64,000 nt of DNA from Chitinispirillaceae bacterium (GCA_016930275.1 JAFGHA010000080.1:1-64000); one strand, 5' to 3'; positions 16,194 through 25,849 are shown, counted from the stretch's first letter. Numbers and translations are program-made. Notes: a model not told the origin generated them from the sequence alone.

Positions 16194-18167
16194 CTACAGA
16201 AGATTTTCCTCCGGCTCCAGCACCCGCAGCAACCGGCGCGTCTGCCGTTCCCACCGGTGACGCCCCGCCGTCTTTATCGCTCCGGCAGAAAGTTCCGCAC
16301 ACGATTGTTGATCATTCATCACATCGAGAATACGTGACGCGTCTTTTCCGTGGTCGCATCCATCAAGTACGATTCCGTTGCGCCCGTGAACCACCACTTC
16401 GAGATTCGCGGGTTCCGGTGAAACAAAACAGACCGCTCCGTGCGCCATCGCCTCCAGCAGCGCAAGCGCGTGTCCGCCTTCATAACGGGAGGTGTGGATG
16501 AAAAACGGGCATCGACGGTACCAGCTTCCCATCTCGTTCATCGGTACCGAAGGAATGAACGTGATACTTCCATTATGGTCATCTTCCGGTACTTTTCCGG
16601 TACCCACACAGTACAGGTGTGCCCTGGCCTGCGCCGCGACAATCCGCTTGAAAACCGCAAACGTGTAGGGGTGATTTTTTCTCCAGGTAAACGTTCCGAC
16701 ACTGAGAAACACGAATGACGTATCGGAGTTTGAACGTCCGTTATCCGGAATGTCAACACCGTTCGGAACATACCGTACTTTCGTACGCTGCAGCGGATAC
16801 CTCCGGGTGATCCACCGCATGTCGGCGACCGTGCCGCACAGGCAGTAATCAGCCATCCGTAAGGTCGCCCGGAGAAGGGGAAACCGCACCAGATGTGCTT
16901 TCCAGCTGACCGGATTACCGATGATCGATGACGACAACCGGCGCTGCACCTCGTACACGTACTCCTCCCATCCGTGGTTCTGCAGAATGATTTTTGTCGA
17001 AAGCGGCAGTACCCGGCGCAGCAGCAGCGGGTAAAATGCGTCGGTTGACCGGGCGATAATACAGGCAGGCGGATTGAAGAGCCTCCTGAGCAGCCGTACC
17101 GCAAGCATGAGCGAAAAAAGCGGATAACCGCCTTTGCGGTATTCCCGGCAGATAACCACCGGACGATAACCGTGGGTTTCGATTCCCCGGGCAAGTTCAC
17201 CCATCAACCGGCGCACACCTCCCTGCGAATTGTCGGGAATCGCTGCGGCAAACCAGACTTCCCGTTTCCGTGCTCCGCCACGCGCCCGTGCGATGAAATA
17301 CGGCAGCAGTTGCCATGCGTGCAGCTGTGCAACACAACAGGAAACGAGAAGCACCGCCGCCTGCAGCGGATGGCGCACGAGCGAAGCCGCCTGGCGTCGC
17401 CGCAGTGTGATCCAGGTATATTTGAGCAGGACCGCCATATAGGTACCCTTGAAGGTTTTCGCATGCCGGAAGTGGCTGTACCCTTCGGGATCCTTGTTCC
17501 AGAAATAAAAATCGGCACGCAACACCTGTTTTATCCGTTGCGGTGCTAGGGTGACATAGGAGAATAACGGATTTTTTCTCGGCTGATGAAACGCGACAAG
17601 TCCGGCGGCGAACATGATACGGCCCCGCCGCTGCATACGGGCCGCCAGTTCCTGATCTTCATGAAACGGCCCTTCAAATTCGAAGTGCCCGTCAAAACCA
17701 CCGGCATCGAGCAGTACCGACCTTCGGTAACAGATATGACAGGTCAGACACGCCCCTCCGGCGGTTACCTCCACCTCCCGGTCCCAGAGACCGCCACCGA
17801 GGCCGGCAACCTTTCCCTCAATGCCGACGACATCCGGAGCAGCCTTCCCGAGCACCGCCACGAGAACCGATCCCCACCCGTTGTCAACCGTCACATCATC
17901 ATCAAGAAAAACGACCCACTCGCCCTGTGCGACACGTAAACCGGTGTTTCGCGCCACCGCCATACCGTGCCCCCGCTCCAGAAGGACATACCGGGCCTGA
18001 AAGTGCTCACAGCAGCGCTGATTACGGCGACGCTCCTCCGAGGTTGATCCGTCATCCACCACAATAACTTCATGTTCGCCGATCCCGTTCTTCTCACGAT
18101 GGAGTGCCGCAAGACATACTTTGAGGCTGCTTCCGCGATTACGGGTCGGAATGACGATTGAAATCAT
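16194..18167 (-). CDS. Bifunctional glycosyltransferase, GT2 fused to GT4
   Basis: A 657-residue protein with two transferase domains. Residues 1 to ~230 are a GT-A fold GT2 domain: SIVIPTRNRGSSL at the start, VVDDGS near 37-42, the metal-binding DDD near 93-95 and FHEDQE later. A linker with a hydrophobic stretch follows. Residues ~310-650 form a GT-B fold GT4 domain with LSVGTFTWRKNHPY and, near the end, HTSRYEGGHALALLEAMAHG, which holds the donor-binding Glu. It probably adds two sugars in sequence to a surface glycan. It ends 20 nt from the convergent ccsA gene. Sugars and acceptor are unknown. Confidence 0.88.
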   Translation of the reverse strand: MISIVIPTRNRGSSLKVCLAALHREKNGIGEHEVIVVDDGSTSEERRRNQRCCEHFQARYVLLERGHGMAVARNTGLRVAQGEWVVFLDDDVTVDNGWGSVLVAVLGKAAPDVVGIEGKVAGLGGGLWDREVEVTAGGACLTCHICYRRSVLLDAGGFDGHFEFEGPFHEDQELAARMQRRGRIMFAAGLVAFHQPRKNPLFSYVTLAPQRIKQVLRADFYFWNKDPEGYSHFRHAKTFKGTYMAVLLKYTWITLRRRQAASLVRHPLQAAVLLVSCCVAQLHAWQLLPYFIARARGGARKREVWFAAAIPDNSQGGVRRLMGELARGIETHGYRPVVICREYRKGGYPLFSLMLAVRLLRRLFNPPACIIARSTDAFYPLLLRRVLPLSTKIILQNHGWEEYVYEVQRRLSSSIIGNPVSWKAHLVRFPLLRATLRMADYCLCGTVADMRWITRRYPLQRTKVRYVPNGVDIPDNGRSNSDTSFVFLSVGTFTWRKNHPYTFAVFKRIVAAQARAHLYCVGTGKVPEDDHNGSITFIPSVPMNEMGSWYRRCPFFIHTSRYEGGHALALLEAMAHGAVCFVSPEPANLEVVVHGRNGIVLDGCDHGKDASRILDVMNDQQSCAELSAGAIKTAGRHRWERQTRRLLRVLEPEENLL

Positions 18168-18301
18168 GTTTGTTTGAACTCTCTGTTCCAGTCAGGTTAA
18201 CCGGGATGGAATCGTCCCTTATCCCGATGAGAAGAGTGAAAAAAGCAGTCTGAATCTATATGTTGGTTTCCGGAAAACCGGTGGTTGAATATTTATAATT
18301 T

Positions 18302-18336
18302 TTTTGTAACTGCTCAGTTATTCCGGATCAATGTTT
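18302..18336. repeat. Dispersed intergenic repeat, copy A
   Basis: This 35-nt stretch beginning TTTTGTAACT and ending GGATCAATGTTT matches 51465-51499 at 29 of 35 positions. Both copies lie in non-coding gaps in the same orientation. The gap 18168-18492 otherwise holds no supported gene. Confidence 0.6.
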
Positions 18337-18354
18337 TCTGTCCACTCATGGTGA

Positions 18355-18404
18355 GCTGAGTTTACCCTGAGCCCTCCGAGGGGCTGCACTTCGATGAACT
18401 CAGC
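18355..18404. repeat. Interrupted palindrome (GCTGAGTT/AACTCAGC)
   Basis: GCTGAGTT (18355-18362) pairs with AACTCAGC (18397-18404) around a CCCTGAGCCCTCCGAGGGGC core. The composition resembles the short dispersed palindromic elements with CCCTGAGC words found between genes in many bacteria. It directly follows dispersed repeat copy A. Confidence 0.45.
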
Positions 18405-18492
18405 GTGAGCTATATTGTGCATAGTTAATTGCCGGAACAATAGCATCTCTGCAGAACAGTACCCTGATTGCGACGGGGTTGTCAAGTGCGGT

Positions 18493-19317
18493 TTATACGG
18501 CAGGCGATTCTTCCCGGCCGAAGTGCCCTGAGAGCCCCTGCTCCGCCCATGCGGCGGCGGGATTGCGCAGCCGTTCAAACGCCGCATCGTCGTGGGGAAC
18601 GGGATCGGACCGGTGAAAAAGATGATACTGCAATGCCTCCCGGGTAATTGTTCTGATCGGCATTTCTGCCAGACGAACCCGTTCTGTCAGATTGATATCC
18701 TCGCCGCCCCGCCCGGTAATGGTTTCATCGTACCCGTTGATCGCCGCGAAATTCTCTTTGAACATCGAAAAATTAGCGCCGATGATCCAGTACCGCTTCT
18801 TGAATGTGTTCTCTATTGCAAATGAACCGGGGATATAGAACCCGTGTTTGCGCTGACGGCGCAGACAGCCGTTCCACCAGAATCCGGGCCGTTCGATCCT
18901 GCGGCTGCGAATATCGTCATTGGTCAGAGCGGCCGTTACCTCCGCGGTGAGCATTACCCTGCGGCCGGCGAGAACGGTCCCCTTACGCCGGTGCCGGTGG
19001 TGACGTTCGACAAACCGGTGATGCAGTACGCTGTCTCCGTCGATGAACAGCAGATACTCCCCCGAGGCACGGGCGACCGCCTCATTCGCGATGACCGTTT
19101 TTCTGAAGCCGCTGTCCTCGTGCCATACGTGACGTATCGGCATCGGCAGTACGGCACGGTAGTTCAGTATGACATCCGCAATCTGATTGTCCGAGCCGTC
19201 GTCCGCAACGACTATTTCAAAGTCCCGGAACGTCTGGTTGGCGCAACTGAGGAACACCTTTTCGAGAAAATCGGGTTTTTTGTATACGGCAATGATAAGA
19301 GAAACTGCTGCCGGCAT
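18493..19317 (-). CDS. GT2 glycosyltransferase with galactosyltransferase-like C-terminal motif
   Basis: A 274-residue GT-A fold transferase. VSLIIAVYKKPDFLEKVFLS opens the nucleotide-sugar domain, VVADDGSDNQ and LFIDGDSVLHH give the metal and donor motifs, and GRGGEDINLTERV is the GxGxEDxxL motif of the Glyco_transf_7C/chondroitin-polymerase-like group that binds the acceptor. The start at 19317 (MPAAVSL) gives the usual N-terminus; an upstream ATG at 19356 is possible. It is divergent from the WaaE-like gene. It probably builds lipopolysaccharide or another surface glycan. Confidence 0.85.
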   Translation of the reverse strand: MPAAVSLIIAVYKKPDFLEKVFLSCANQTFRDFEIVVADDGSDNQIADVILNYRAVLPMPIRHVWHEDSGFRKTVIANEAVARASGEYLLFIDGDSVLHHRFVERHHRHRRKGTVLAGRRVMLTAEVTAALTNDDIRSRRIERPGFWWNGCLRRQRKHGFYIPGSFAIENTFKKRYWIIGANFSMFKENFAAINGYDETITGRGGEDINLTERVRLAEMPIRTITREALQYHLFHRSDPVPHDDAAFERLRNPAAAWAEQGLSGHFGREESPAV

Positions 19318-19459
19318 GCATCCGCTTTCATAAAAATGAATCGAACCTTCAATCATATAAAATAAATTCCGCCTGAAAGTATTTTATTAACGGCAAAACT
19401 CTCTTTGTTCTGCGACGGACCGAAGAAAGAACAGTGTACCTGCACGGGAGCACCCTACG

Positions 19460-20242
19460 ATGGAAAAACTATCCGTTGTCATCATCACCAAAAATGAGGA
19501 ACGGAATATAGGACGTTGCCTCGCGTCGGTTGCATGGGCAGATGAGATAGTCATACTTGACACCGGATCAAACGACCGGACACTCGACCTATCCAGGGAA
19601 CATAACTGCCGCATTGAACACACGGAATGGCACGGATTCGGACCGGCAAAACAGAAAGCAGTTGCCTGCGCATCTCATTCATGGATTCTTTCGGTTGATG
19701 CTGACGAGGAGGTTTCCCCGGAACTCCGTAATGAAATTCAGCACATTCTCGGCGGTGATGGTACCATTCGGTTTGATGCCTACCGATTGAAACGTAGAAC
19801 CTGGTACGTGGACCGCTGGATACGTCATAGCGGCTGGAATAGCGATACGCCGGTTCGCTTGTTCGAGAAACATAAAGCAGGGTTTAATGAAAAGCTGATC
19901 CATGAATCGGTCGAAGTTCGCGGTACTATCGGCACTATCGGCGGGCTGCTGTACCACTACAGCTATCCGGACCTCGTTTCACACCTTGATAAAATGCGTT
20001 TTTTTACTGCGCTGGCCGCAGAACAACGTATCGGGAACCGGAAGCGAGGTTCAGTTACCGCGGCGTTGCTCCACGGCTGTTCCAAGTTTATCAAGATGTA
20101 CCTGCTGCAAGCAGGATTTCTTGACGGGAAAACCGGATTCGTTCTTGCGGTGAATTCAGCCTTTGGTATCTATTTCAAACACCTGTTGTATTGGGAACAA
20201 TCATTGCAGCGTGAGATATCCGCTGCCGATTCCACTGCATGA
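19460..20242 (+). CDS. WaaE/KdtX-type GT2 glycosyltransferase
   Basis: A 260-residue GT2 enzyme. LSVVIITKNEERNIGRCLAS, WADEIVILDTGSNDRT, WHGFGPAKQKAV and WILSVDADEEVSPEL match the WaaE/KdtX group, which adds a glucose (or similar sugar) to heptose I of the lipopolysaccharide inner core. This fits the nearby heptose kinase and GT9 genes. GGGAG lies about 10 nt upstream of the ATG. The exact sugar cannot be determined from sequence. Confidence 0.85.
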   Translation: MEKLSVVIITKNEERNIGRCLASVAWADEIVILDTGSNDRTLDLSREHNCRIEHTEWHGFGPAKQKAVACASHSWILSVDADEEVSPELRNEIQHILGGDGTIRFDAYRLKRRTWYVDRWIRHSGWNSDTPVRLFEKHKAGFNEKLIHESVEVRGTIGTIGGLLYHYSYPDLVSHLDKMRFFTALAAEQRIGNRKRGSVTAALLHGCSKFIKMYLLQAGFLDGKTGFVLAVNSAFGIYFKHLLYWEQSLQREISAADSTA

Positions 20243-20299
20243 TACTATTTTTACCTCGGCAGGATTAACAGTATCAACTTGCATGGAGTGACTTACTGA

Positions 20300-21262
20300 A
20301 TGCTTATCAGCGGATTCACCTTCGCCCGCAATACTCATAAATTATGCTACCCGTACGTGGAATCGATCAGATCGATCTTACCGATATGTGATGAATTCAT
20401 TATTGCCATCGGCCGTGGTGATAACGATGACTGTACACGGGAACGTGTTGCTGAAATTGGTGACCCGAAGATCAGAATTATTGATACCGAATGGACGGAT
20501 CTTGATCAACTGCGAAGAAGGATTTTCAGTCAGCAGACCAACCTCGCTCTTGATCATTGCAGCGGGAAATGGTGTTTTTACCTGCAATCAGATGAGGTAG
20601 TGCACGAACGGTATCTCGCCACCATTCAGGAAGCCTGCCGGTATTTTAATGATTCAAAAGAAGTCGACGGTTTTCTGTTCAAATACAAACATTTCTGGGG
20701 AGACTATCGCCACCACATCGTCAGTCACAAGTGGTATCCGCGTGAAATACGCATAATCCGGAACAACGGTACCATCGTCTCGGTCGGTGACGCGCAGTCG
20801 TTCCGGTATGCCGGCGGGGGTAAAGTAAACGCCGTGCAGCTCGACGCCGACATATTCCATTACGGCCACGTCCGGGATCCCCGGATCACCTGCGTACGTA
20901 AACTTGCCATGGAAACAATCTACTGGGGAGATAACATCAAAGTTGAGATTCCACCGGTATTCGATTATGGTTCCCTGGAGAAACTCTCCCGGTACAGCGG
21001 AACCCATCCCGCCGTCATGCACGATATGATCGCCGCCATGAACTGGAAACACCTGCTGCAGTATCACGGAAAATCAAACGTCCGTCTCCCGCACGAGCGG
21101 TTCAAATACCGGTTCCTTACCTTCATCGAACAGAAGGTTCTCAGGGGAAGCGGCTGTGAATTCTGGGGATACAAACCGTACCGGCTGCTCCGGCGGTTGT
21201 CACGGGAATTCGCCCGGCATTTGCAACATACGCACTCTAATTCCTCAGCGGACAGCGAGTGA
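20300..21262 (+). CDS. GT2-like glycosyltransferase
   Basis: A 320-residue protein with a GT-A type N-terminal part: residues about 1-110 include PYVESIRSILPICDEFIIAIGRG and CFYLQSDEVVHE, where SDE stands in the place of the usual DxD. The middle region (HKWYPREIRIIRNN) is shared with other GT2 proteins that act on cell-surface sugars. It follows the WaaE-like gene by 57 nt on the same strand and is probably in the same transcript. Substrates are unknown. Confidence 0.78.
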   Translation: MLISGFTFARNTHKLCYPYVESIRSILPICDEFIIAIGRGDNDDCTRERVAEIGDPKIRIIDTEWTDLDQLRRRIFSQQTNLALDHCSGKWCFYLQSDEVVHERYLATIQEACRYFNDSKEVDGFLFKYKHFWGDYRHHIVSHKWYPREIRIIRNNGTIVSVGDAQSFRYAGGGKVNAVQLDADIFHYGHVRDPRITCVRKLAMETIYWGDNIKVEIPPVFDYGSLEKLSRYSGTHPAVMHDMIAAMNWKHLLQYHGKSNVRLPHERFKYRFLTFIEQKVLRGSGCEFWGYKPYRLLRRLSREFARHLQHTHSNSSADSE

Positions 21263-21382
21263 ACGTCTGTTTCTTCTTCCGCATCCAACGTTTAATCAGA
21301 GCGCTGCAGAATATTTGCTTATGCGAAAAATGGCGACCCGCCCGACCCGCTGCATCATTGAAAGCCGTATAAGAGTTTTCCG

Positions 21383-22435
21383 TTACAGGTTCCGGGTCAT
21401 TACGGAACGATAGAGTGCGATATAACGCTCCGTCAGGACCTTCATGCCGTGATTTTCCACGACATATCTTTTCGCGATACTGCAGAGTGCCGCTGCCTGT
21501 TTACGGGTGGTAAGCAATGTAGTAATATTTTTCGCAAGCAGTTCAGCATCTCCTTTCGGAGAGAGCAACCCTCTTCCCTGCACCAGCTCCGCCAAACCAC
21601 CGGCATCACTTGAAGCAACCGGTATCCCGGCGGCAAATGCATCAAGAACACTGCTGCCAAGCCCTTCAGCCAATGAGGCCATGGCAAAGACATCAAACAT
21701 TTCGAACAGTTCCTCCACTTTTTCCTGAAATCCCGCACACAAGTAGTTACCCTGCAATTGTGCCTGTGCGATACGATCTCGCATTTCGTTCAATAACGCT
21801 CCGTCGCCAAAATGCACAAAACAAACCTGCGGCATCTGTCTGCAGACAATTCGAGCCGTATCGACCATACCAAACGGGTTTTTTTCTCGCGTCAATGCAG
21901 CCACAACACCAACGATCAGTTTGCCGTCCAGAGAATTATCCCTTTTGAAACGGACAATCCGTTCTTGATTTCCCGTAGAGGGGATAACCATACTGCTGAT
22001 GATTTCCGGTTGCGGCAACCCCGCACGTTCAATCGCCTGCCCCGCCGCTTTGCTGATGGCAAGCAAAGCCGACGCTCTCCGGAATTTTAATTTTGACAGA
22101 AACCCGTGAAGGGCAAACACGGTACGGCGCGTATACACCAGTGGGACTCTCGCCAGAAGCGTGGCAAGCGCCGCAACACCGAACGCCCGGGAACTCTGTG
22201 CATGCAGTACCGAATACCGCTTTCCCCGCAGCAGCAGATGCAGCAGCGCACCAAACTGATTTTTCACACCAATGACCTCATAGCCGCCCTCGGCAGCCTT
22301 GCAAAACAGCGGCCTTTCTTTCAGACAGAGCAATGTTACCCGTATTCCGGCTTTGCGCAGGCCCTGCATCGAAAGCAGCGTCTGGCGTTCACCACCGCGC
22401 CACCCTTTTTCGGTATTGATCTGAAGGATATGCAT
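21383..22435 (-). CDS. GT4 glycosyltransferase
   Basis: A 350-residue GT-B fold enzyme. It opens with INTEKGWRGGERQTLLSM, the acceptor-side glycine loop. The C-terminal half holds VAALTREKNPFGMVDTA and ASLAEGLGSSVLDAFAAGIP, in which the Glu residues bind the nucleotide sugar in GT4 enzymes. Its ATG overlaps the stop of the GT9 gene by one base (TGATG), so the two are coupled. Likely a lipopolysaccharide core or O-chain transferase. Confidence 0.87.
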   Translation of the reverse strand: MHILQINTEKGWRGGERQTLLSMQGLRKAGIRVTLLCLKERPLFCKAAEGGYEVIGVKNQFGALLHLLLRGKRYSVLHAQSSRAFGVAALATLLARVPLVYTRRTVFALHGFLSKLKFRRASALLAISKAAGQAIERAGLPQPEIISSMVIPSTGNQERIVRFKRDNSLDGKLIVGVVAALTREKNPFGMVDTARIVCRQMPQVCFVHFGDGALLNEMRDRIAQAQLQGNYLCAGFQEKVEELFEMFDVFAMASLAEGLGSSVLDAFAAGIPVASSDAGGLAELVQGRGLLSPKGDAELLAKNITTLLTTRKQAAALCSIAKRYVVENHGMKVLTERYIALYRSVMTRNL

Positions 22436-23385
22436 CAGGCAGGCTGTCGAACCACCGAGCCGGCAAGCTCAAGTACCTGCCCCGGTGAGATCTCAGATAG
22501 ACAAATCATGTCTTTTCGTGAGCAGGTCCCTTTGTTGCAGCCGACACAGGGAGCCTGCGCCGTTGCACTGCGTGCCGCTTCTCCGAGCGGTCGGTGCCGG
22601 ACTGCGGAAGTGGGGCCGAAAATACCGACCACCGGTACGCCGATGTATCCGGCGAGATGCATCAACCCGGTGTGATTCGCGATTACCACCGACCCGGCTG
22701 AAAGTATGGAAGCGGCAGTTTCAATGGTCGTTTTTCCGGCAAGATTATGTACCCGGTGCGGCAGATGTGATGCGATACTTTTCGCCTCTTCAACATCGCC
22801 CTGATCACCGAGAATAACAAAGTCGTAGCTCGGCAGCAGTTTCACCAGTTCACGGTATCCGGGCCACTGACGCGAGGTTCCGTTTCGGGAACCCGGACAC
22901 AGTACCACTTTTCCGGCATGCTCCTGAGACGGTGGTACCGGTACTCCCGGCCATGCATCCGGCGAGACGTCATCGACTTCGAGAATCGCGGCGTAATCGC
23001 TGGTGATATGCTGCCCGCTCCCCGCTCCGGAGACGGAAGCGGTTTCCGTCAGAAAAGGATTCAGCAGTCCGCCGCTCACCCCGCGGCGTACCGGAACTCC
23101 CGTCCGCATGCCGAACCAGCCGGTCGAAAGCGAATGATTCAATATGTAAAGCTTGTCAAACCGCTGCCGCTTGACGCCGGCAATTGAATCGAGCAGTTCA
23201 CTTCGTGTCGCCCGCCGGTAGGGAAAGTAAGGAAGCGTGGTAAGCAGCGTGCAGAGCGGTATGAGATGCTGGGGTACAATCAGGGTTATATGGTCGTCGG
23301 TTGCTGCCGTTTTCCGGGAAATCACCGACAACGCACAGACAAATTCCCCGATCCACTGCGGCATAAGTATCGCGATATTACTCAT
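22435..23385 (-). CDS. GT9 heptosyltransferase-like protein
   Basis: A 316-residue GT-B fold protein. VVLCPGSRNGTSRQWPG is the GT9 donor-site segment. VIANHTGLMHLAGYIGVPVVGIFGPT is the conserved acceptor/donor region of WaaC/WaaF (split here for length: ANHTGLMHLA, then GVPVVGIFGPT); the usual Asp of the xxDTGxMH motif is His. It should transfer heptose from ADP-heptose to the lipopolysaccharide core, in keeping with hldA in the window. The late Cys-containing stretch (CVGCNKGTCSRKDMICL) is also common in heptosyltransferase II. It leads a two-gene unit with the GT4 gene. Confidence 0.85.
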   Translation of the reverse strand: MSNIAILMPQWIGEFVCALSVISRKTAATDDHITLIVPQHLIPLCTLLTTLPYFPYRRATRSELLDSIAGVKRQRFDKLYILNHSLSTGWFGMRTGVPVRRGVSGGLLNPFLTETASVSGAGSGQHITSDYAAILEVDDVSPDAWPGVPVPPSQEHAGKVVLCPGSRNGTSRQWPGYRELVKLLPSYDFVILGDQGDVEEAKSIASHLPHRVHNLAGKTTIETAASILSAGSVVIANHTGLMHLAGYIGVPVVGIFGPTSAVRHRPLGEAARSATAQAPCVGCNKGTCSRKDMICLSEISPGQVLELAGSVVRQPA

Positions 23386-23468
23386 AATCTAAAAATACTC
23401 TTTCGCGAAGATACGAGAAACAAGATACAAGAAACAGGGAGACGGAGGGACTTTGTGACGACGAGAAC

Positions 23469-23504
23469 CGTCACCCCGTCACCCCGTCACCCCGTCACCC
23501 CGTC
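23469..23504. repeat. Tandem 8-bp repeat (CGTCACCC), 4.5 copies
   Basis: Four exact copies of CGTCACCC plus CGTC. The array overlaps the last codons and stop of the RNA methyltransferase gene. It is preceded by another low-complexity stretch (ACGAGAAACAAGATACAAGAAACA-like, about 23412-23436) that also shows short near-repeats. Confidence 0.85.
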
Positions 23505-24651
23505 TCTTCATAACCACCACGGTTTCGGTATGGTGCGTGTTGGGATAGAGGTCGACGAGAGCACTCGCGACAATGGAATAGCCGCACTTTTTTACCAGGT
23601 ACCCGACATCACGTGCCTGTGTGGCACAGTTACACGATACATAGACGAGTGTTTCCGCGGCGATCCTGCCGACCGCTTCCCGGGCGTTTCTGGTGAGTCC
23701 CGGACGCGGGGGATCGACCAGCAGTACCGAAGGTTTTGAGGGGATATGTCCTTCCACCGCTTCGGCAGGTACGGCGACTGCCGTGAAATGTTTAATACCG
23801 TTGTCTTTGAAATTTTCCCGTGCCCGTCGAACCATCTTCCGGTCGCTCTCGATCAGCATACCGCCGCTGAATTTTCCGGCGAGCATCACCGAAAAAAATC
23901 CGGTTCCTCCGTACAGGTCCACCAGCGTTTCACCACTGCAGCAGGCGGCAATCCACTCCGCCATCCGCACAAGCAGCGGCGCGTTACTCTGGAAAAAATC
24001 ATCACCGGTAACCGTGAACCGGCGTTCACCACAGTAGATCTCCGTTACTGCTGCCGTACATCCATCAAGTACCGGTTGTGAAGCAAGTATACGGTCGCCA
24101 TCGATCACTTTCAGGTTTGCGCAGTCATCAGGGAGCAATGCCGGTTCCCGTGCGCATCGCGCGAGCAGTCCGTTGATCCGTTCCGTGCAGAGCGGACAAT
24201 TTTCGATCTGCACGACATCATTCGATCCCCGTTTAAAAAAGCCCGTTTTCTTTTCCGTACTGATTTTCACCTGCACCCTGCGCCGGTAGCCGTACTCAGG
24301 ACCGGCGACTATTTCCGGTATCGCCAGGGAGGTCAATTTACCGATGCGTTCTAACGCCTCGATGAATATCGATCGCTTGAGTTGCGCCTGCAGTTGCGGT
24401 TCGATGAACAGCCAGTCGCACCCGCCGCAATTCCCGAAATACCTGCAGGGTGGATCACGCCGTCCGGCCGACGGTTTTAACCGTTCGAGAGGTTGGAAAA
24501 TACGCATGCCGTTTATTTTCCCGGTTTCCACGGCCCGAACCCTTTCACCGGGAAGTACGCCGTCGACAAGCACCACGCCCTCGCCGGTACGGGCGAGTCC
24601 GCGTCCGCCATGAACCACTTTTTCGATGGAAAGATCAACGGGATAATTCAT
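23479..24651 (-). CDS. TrmA/RlmD-family RNA (uracil-5-)-methyltransferase
   Basis: A 390-residue SAM-dependent RNA methyltransferase. Residues 1-55 form a TRAM RNA-binding domain. Cysteines in CRYFGNCGGCDW plus a later CPLC give the four ligands of a [4Fe-4S] cluster, as in RlmD. DLYGGTGFFSVMLA binds SAM, DPPRPGL is conserved, and YVSCNCATQARD holds the catalytic Cys (the usual SCNP/SCDP has Cys in place of Pro). It most likely makes 5-methyluridine in 23S rRNA, or in tRNA. The last codons fall in a tandem 8-bp repeat, so the C-terminal GDGVTG tail is probably not conserved. Confidence 0.9.
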   Translation of the reverse strand: MNYPVDLSIEKVVHGGRGLARTGEGVVLVDGVLPGERVRAVETGKINGMRIFQPLERLKPSAGRRDPPCRYFGNCGGCDWLFIEPQLQAQLKRSIFIEALERIGKLTSLAIPEIVAGPEYGYRRRVQVKISTEKKTGFFKRGSNDVVQIENCPLCTERINGLLARCAREPALLPDDCANLKVIDGDRILASQPVLDGCTAAVTEIYCGERRFTVTGDDFFQSNAPLLVRMAEWIAACCSGETLVDLYGGTGFFSVMLAGKFSGGMLIESDRKMVRRARENFKDNGIKHFTAVAVPAEAVEGHIPSKPSVLLVDPPRPGLTRNAREAVGRIAAETLVYVSCNCATQARDVGYLVKKCGYSIVASALVDLYPNTHHTETVVVMKRRGDGVTG

Positions 24652-24784
24652 GCGACGAATGTTACCCCCACCGGGGCGCCCGGTTCGATTCCGCTCTGCG
24701 GGAACTCCGGAGATTCGGCATCAACACGATTTCGGTAAATTGTCCGTAATTGATGAGTGCGTGATTGCAGTATGTCACAACAAA

Positions 24785-25849
24785 CTACTCTTCGTAAACT
24801 ACCCGGTACCCGGCCGGTTCCAGGGTGAACCTCGGTGCCTGTTTATTCCTATTGCACGGGTTCTGGGGTGGCAGAGACGTCACCTGCGGCTCATGCACCT
24901 GAACGGCAGTGAGTAACCACTGTTCACAGGTACCGCTCGCAGGAATATCAGGTTCAATACCTTTATGGTGGTAATCACCGGTTCGATCGGTGATTCCTTT
25001 CAATTGAAGAAAGGTGATCTGAAGAGTAAGACGATCGCGTCTCTGCAACCGGATCTGGCCGATACCCTTGCCGTAGGAGCGTGTTCCCACCAGGGTCGCC
25101 CCGGTGGGACCGTCCTTGAGTGCGGCGATGACGATCTCTGATGCACTGGCACTGTTGGCATCCATCAGTATGACTATCTTCTTATCCCGCAATTCAACCC
25201 GGGCGATCTCGACCGTACGCCACGGATGCCAGTCAATCGTCGTATCGGTATGCGTATCTTCATGATACTCGCGTTCGCGTGCCTGAATATACGGTGTATT
25301 GACCGGCAGGAATGCGTCGATAATGGAAGTCGCTTCATCTATTTCCCCGCCGCCGTTCGACCGCAGATCAATGATGAGATTGGGAAAACGGTTGTACACC
25401 TTCGGCAGCAGCGCCATGAACTGATTGAACGTCACGCCGTATTCGAATGATTTGATTTTAATGCATGCCGTCGAATCGGTAAGGGAATCGAAGGTAACGA
25501 TTTCATTACCTGCTACCGCAAGTGGTGCTATCGATTCCGCGGAAGACGTTGTGGTGACGGCGGGAGGTACATCATAAAGATAACGGGTATAATGATGATT
25601 GATATCGCTGCCGTAGAGCGTATCCGCGATGGCCAGCATGATATCCTCAGGCGTTTCAAAAGCGAATGGATCGGCGGGAACACGGTCCTGATAGATACTG
25701 TAGACCTTGAGGTGCTGCCGGACGCTTTCGAATTCAGCATAATCGGGAGCGTTTTCATCAACCGGTCCGGCACAACCAAATATGAAGAAGATGCTAGCGA
25801 CGGTTCCACAGATGATTGATGCGACTGTTGTCGGCGCCGCTGCGTTCAC
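24785..25849 (-). CDS. S41 family (C-terminal processing-type) peptidase, lipoprotein
   Basis: A 354-residue protein with a lipoprotein signal (IFFIFGC, Cys near residue 26). The catalytic core has LIIDLRSNGGGEIDEA, ANSASASEIV with the nucleophile Ser, and GTRSYGKGIGQ with the general-base Lys, as in CtpA/tail-specific proteases. No PDZ domain is evident, so it is shorter than typical CtpA (about 400-450). It starts with GTG overlapping the rpe stop (GTGA) and has a purine-rich ribosome site, so it is coupled to rpe. It probably trims envelope proteins in the periplasm; a link to rpe is not obvious. Confidence 0.87.
   Translation of the reverse strand: MNAAAPTTVASIICGTVASIFFIFGCAGPVDENAPDYAEFESVRQHLKVYSIYQDRVPADPFAFETPEDIMLAIADTLYGSDINHHYTRYLYDVPPAVTTTSSAESIAPLAVAGNEIVTFDSLTDSTACIKIKSFEYGVTFNQFMALLPKVYNRFPNLIIDLRSNGGGEIDEATSIIDAFLPVNTPYIQAREREYHEDTHTDTTIDWHPWRTVEIARVELRDKKIVILMDANSASASEIVIAALKDGPTGATLVGTRSYGKGIGQIRLQRRDRLTLQITFLQLKGITDRTGDYHHKGIEPDIPASGTCEQWLLTAVQVHEPQVTSLPPQNPCNRNKQAPRFTLEPAGYRVVYEE

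Noticed and set aside
23469-23504. Tandem repeat as a CRISPR array
   Set aside because: Units are 8 bp and directly adjacent with no spacers, and there are no cas genes.
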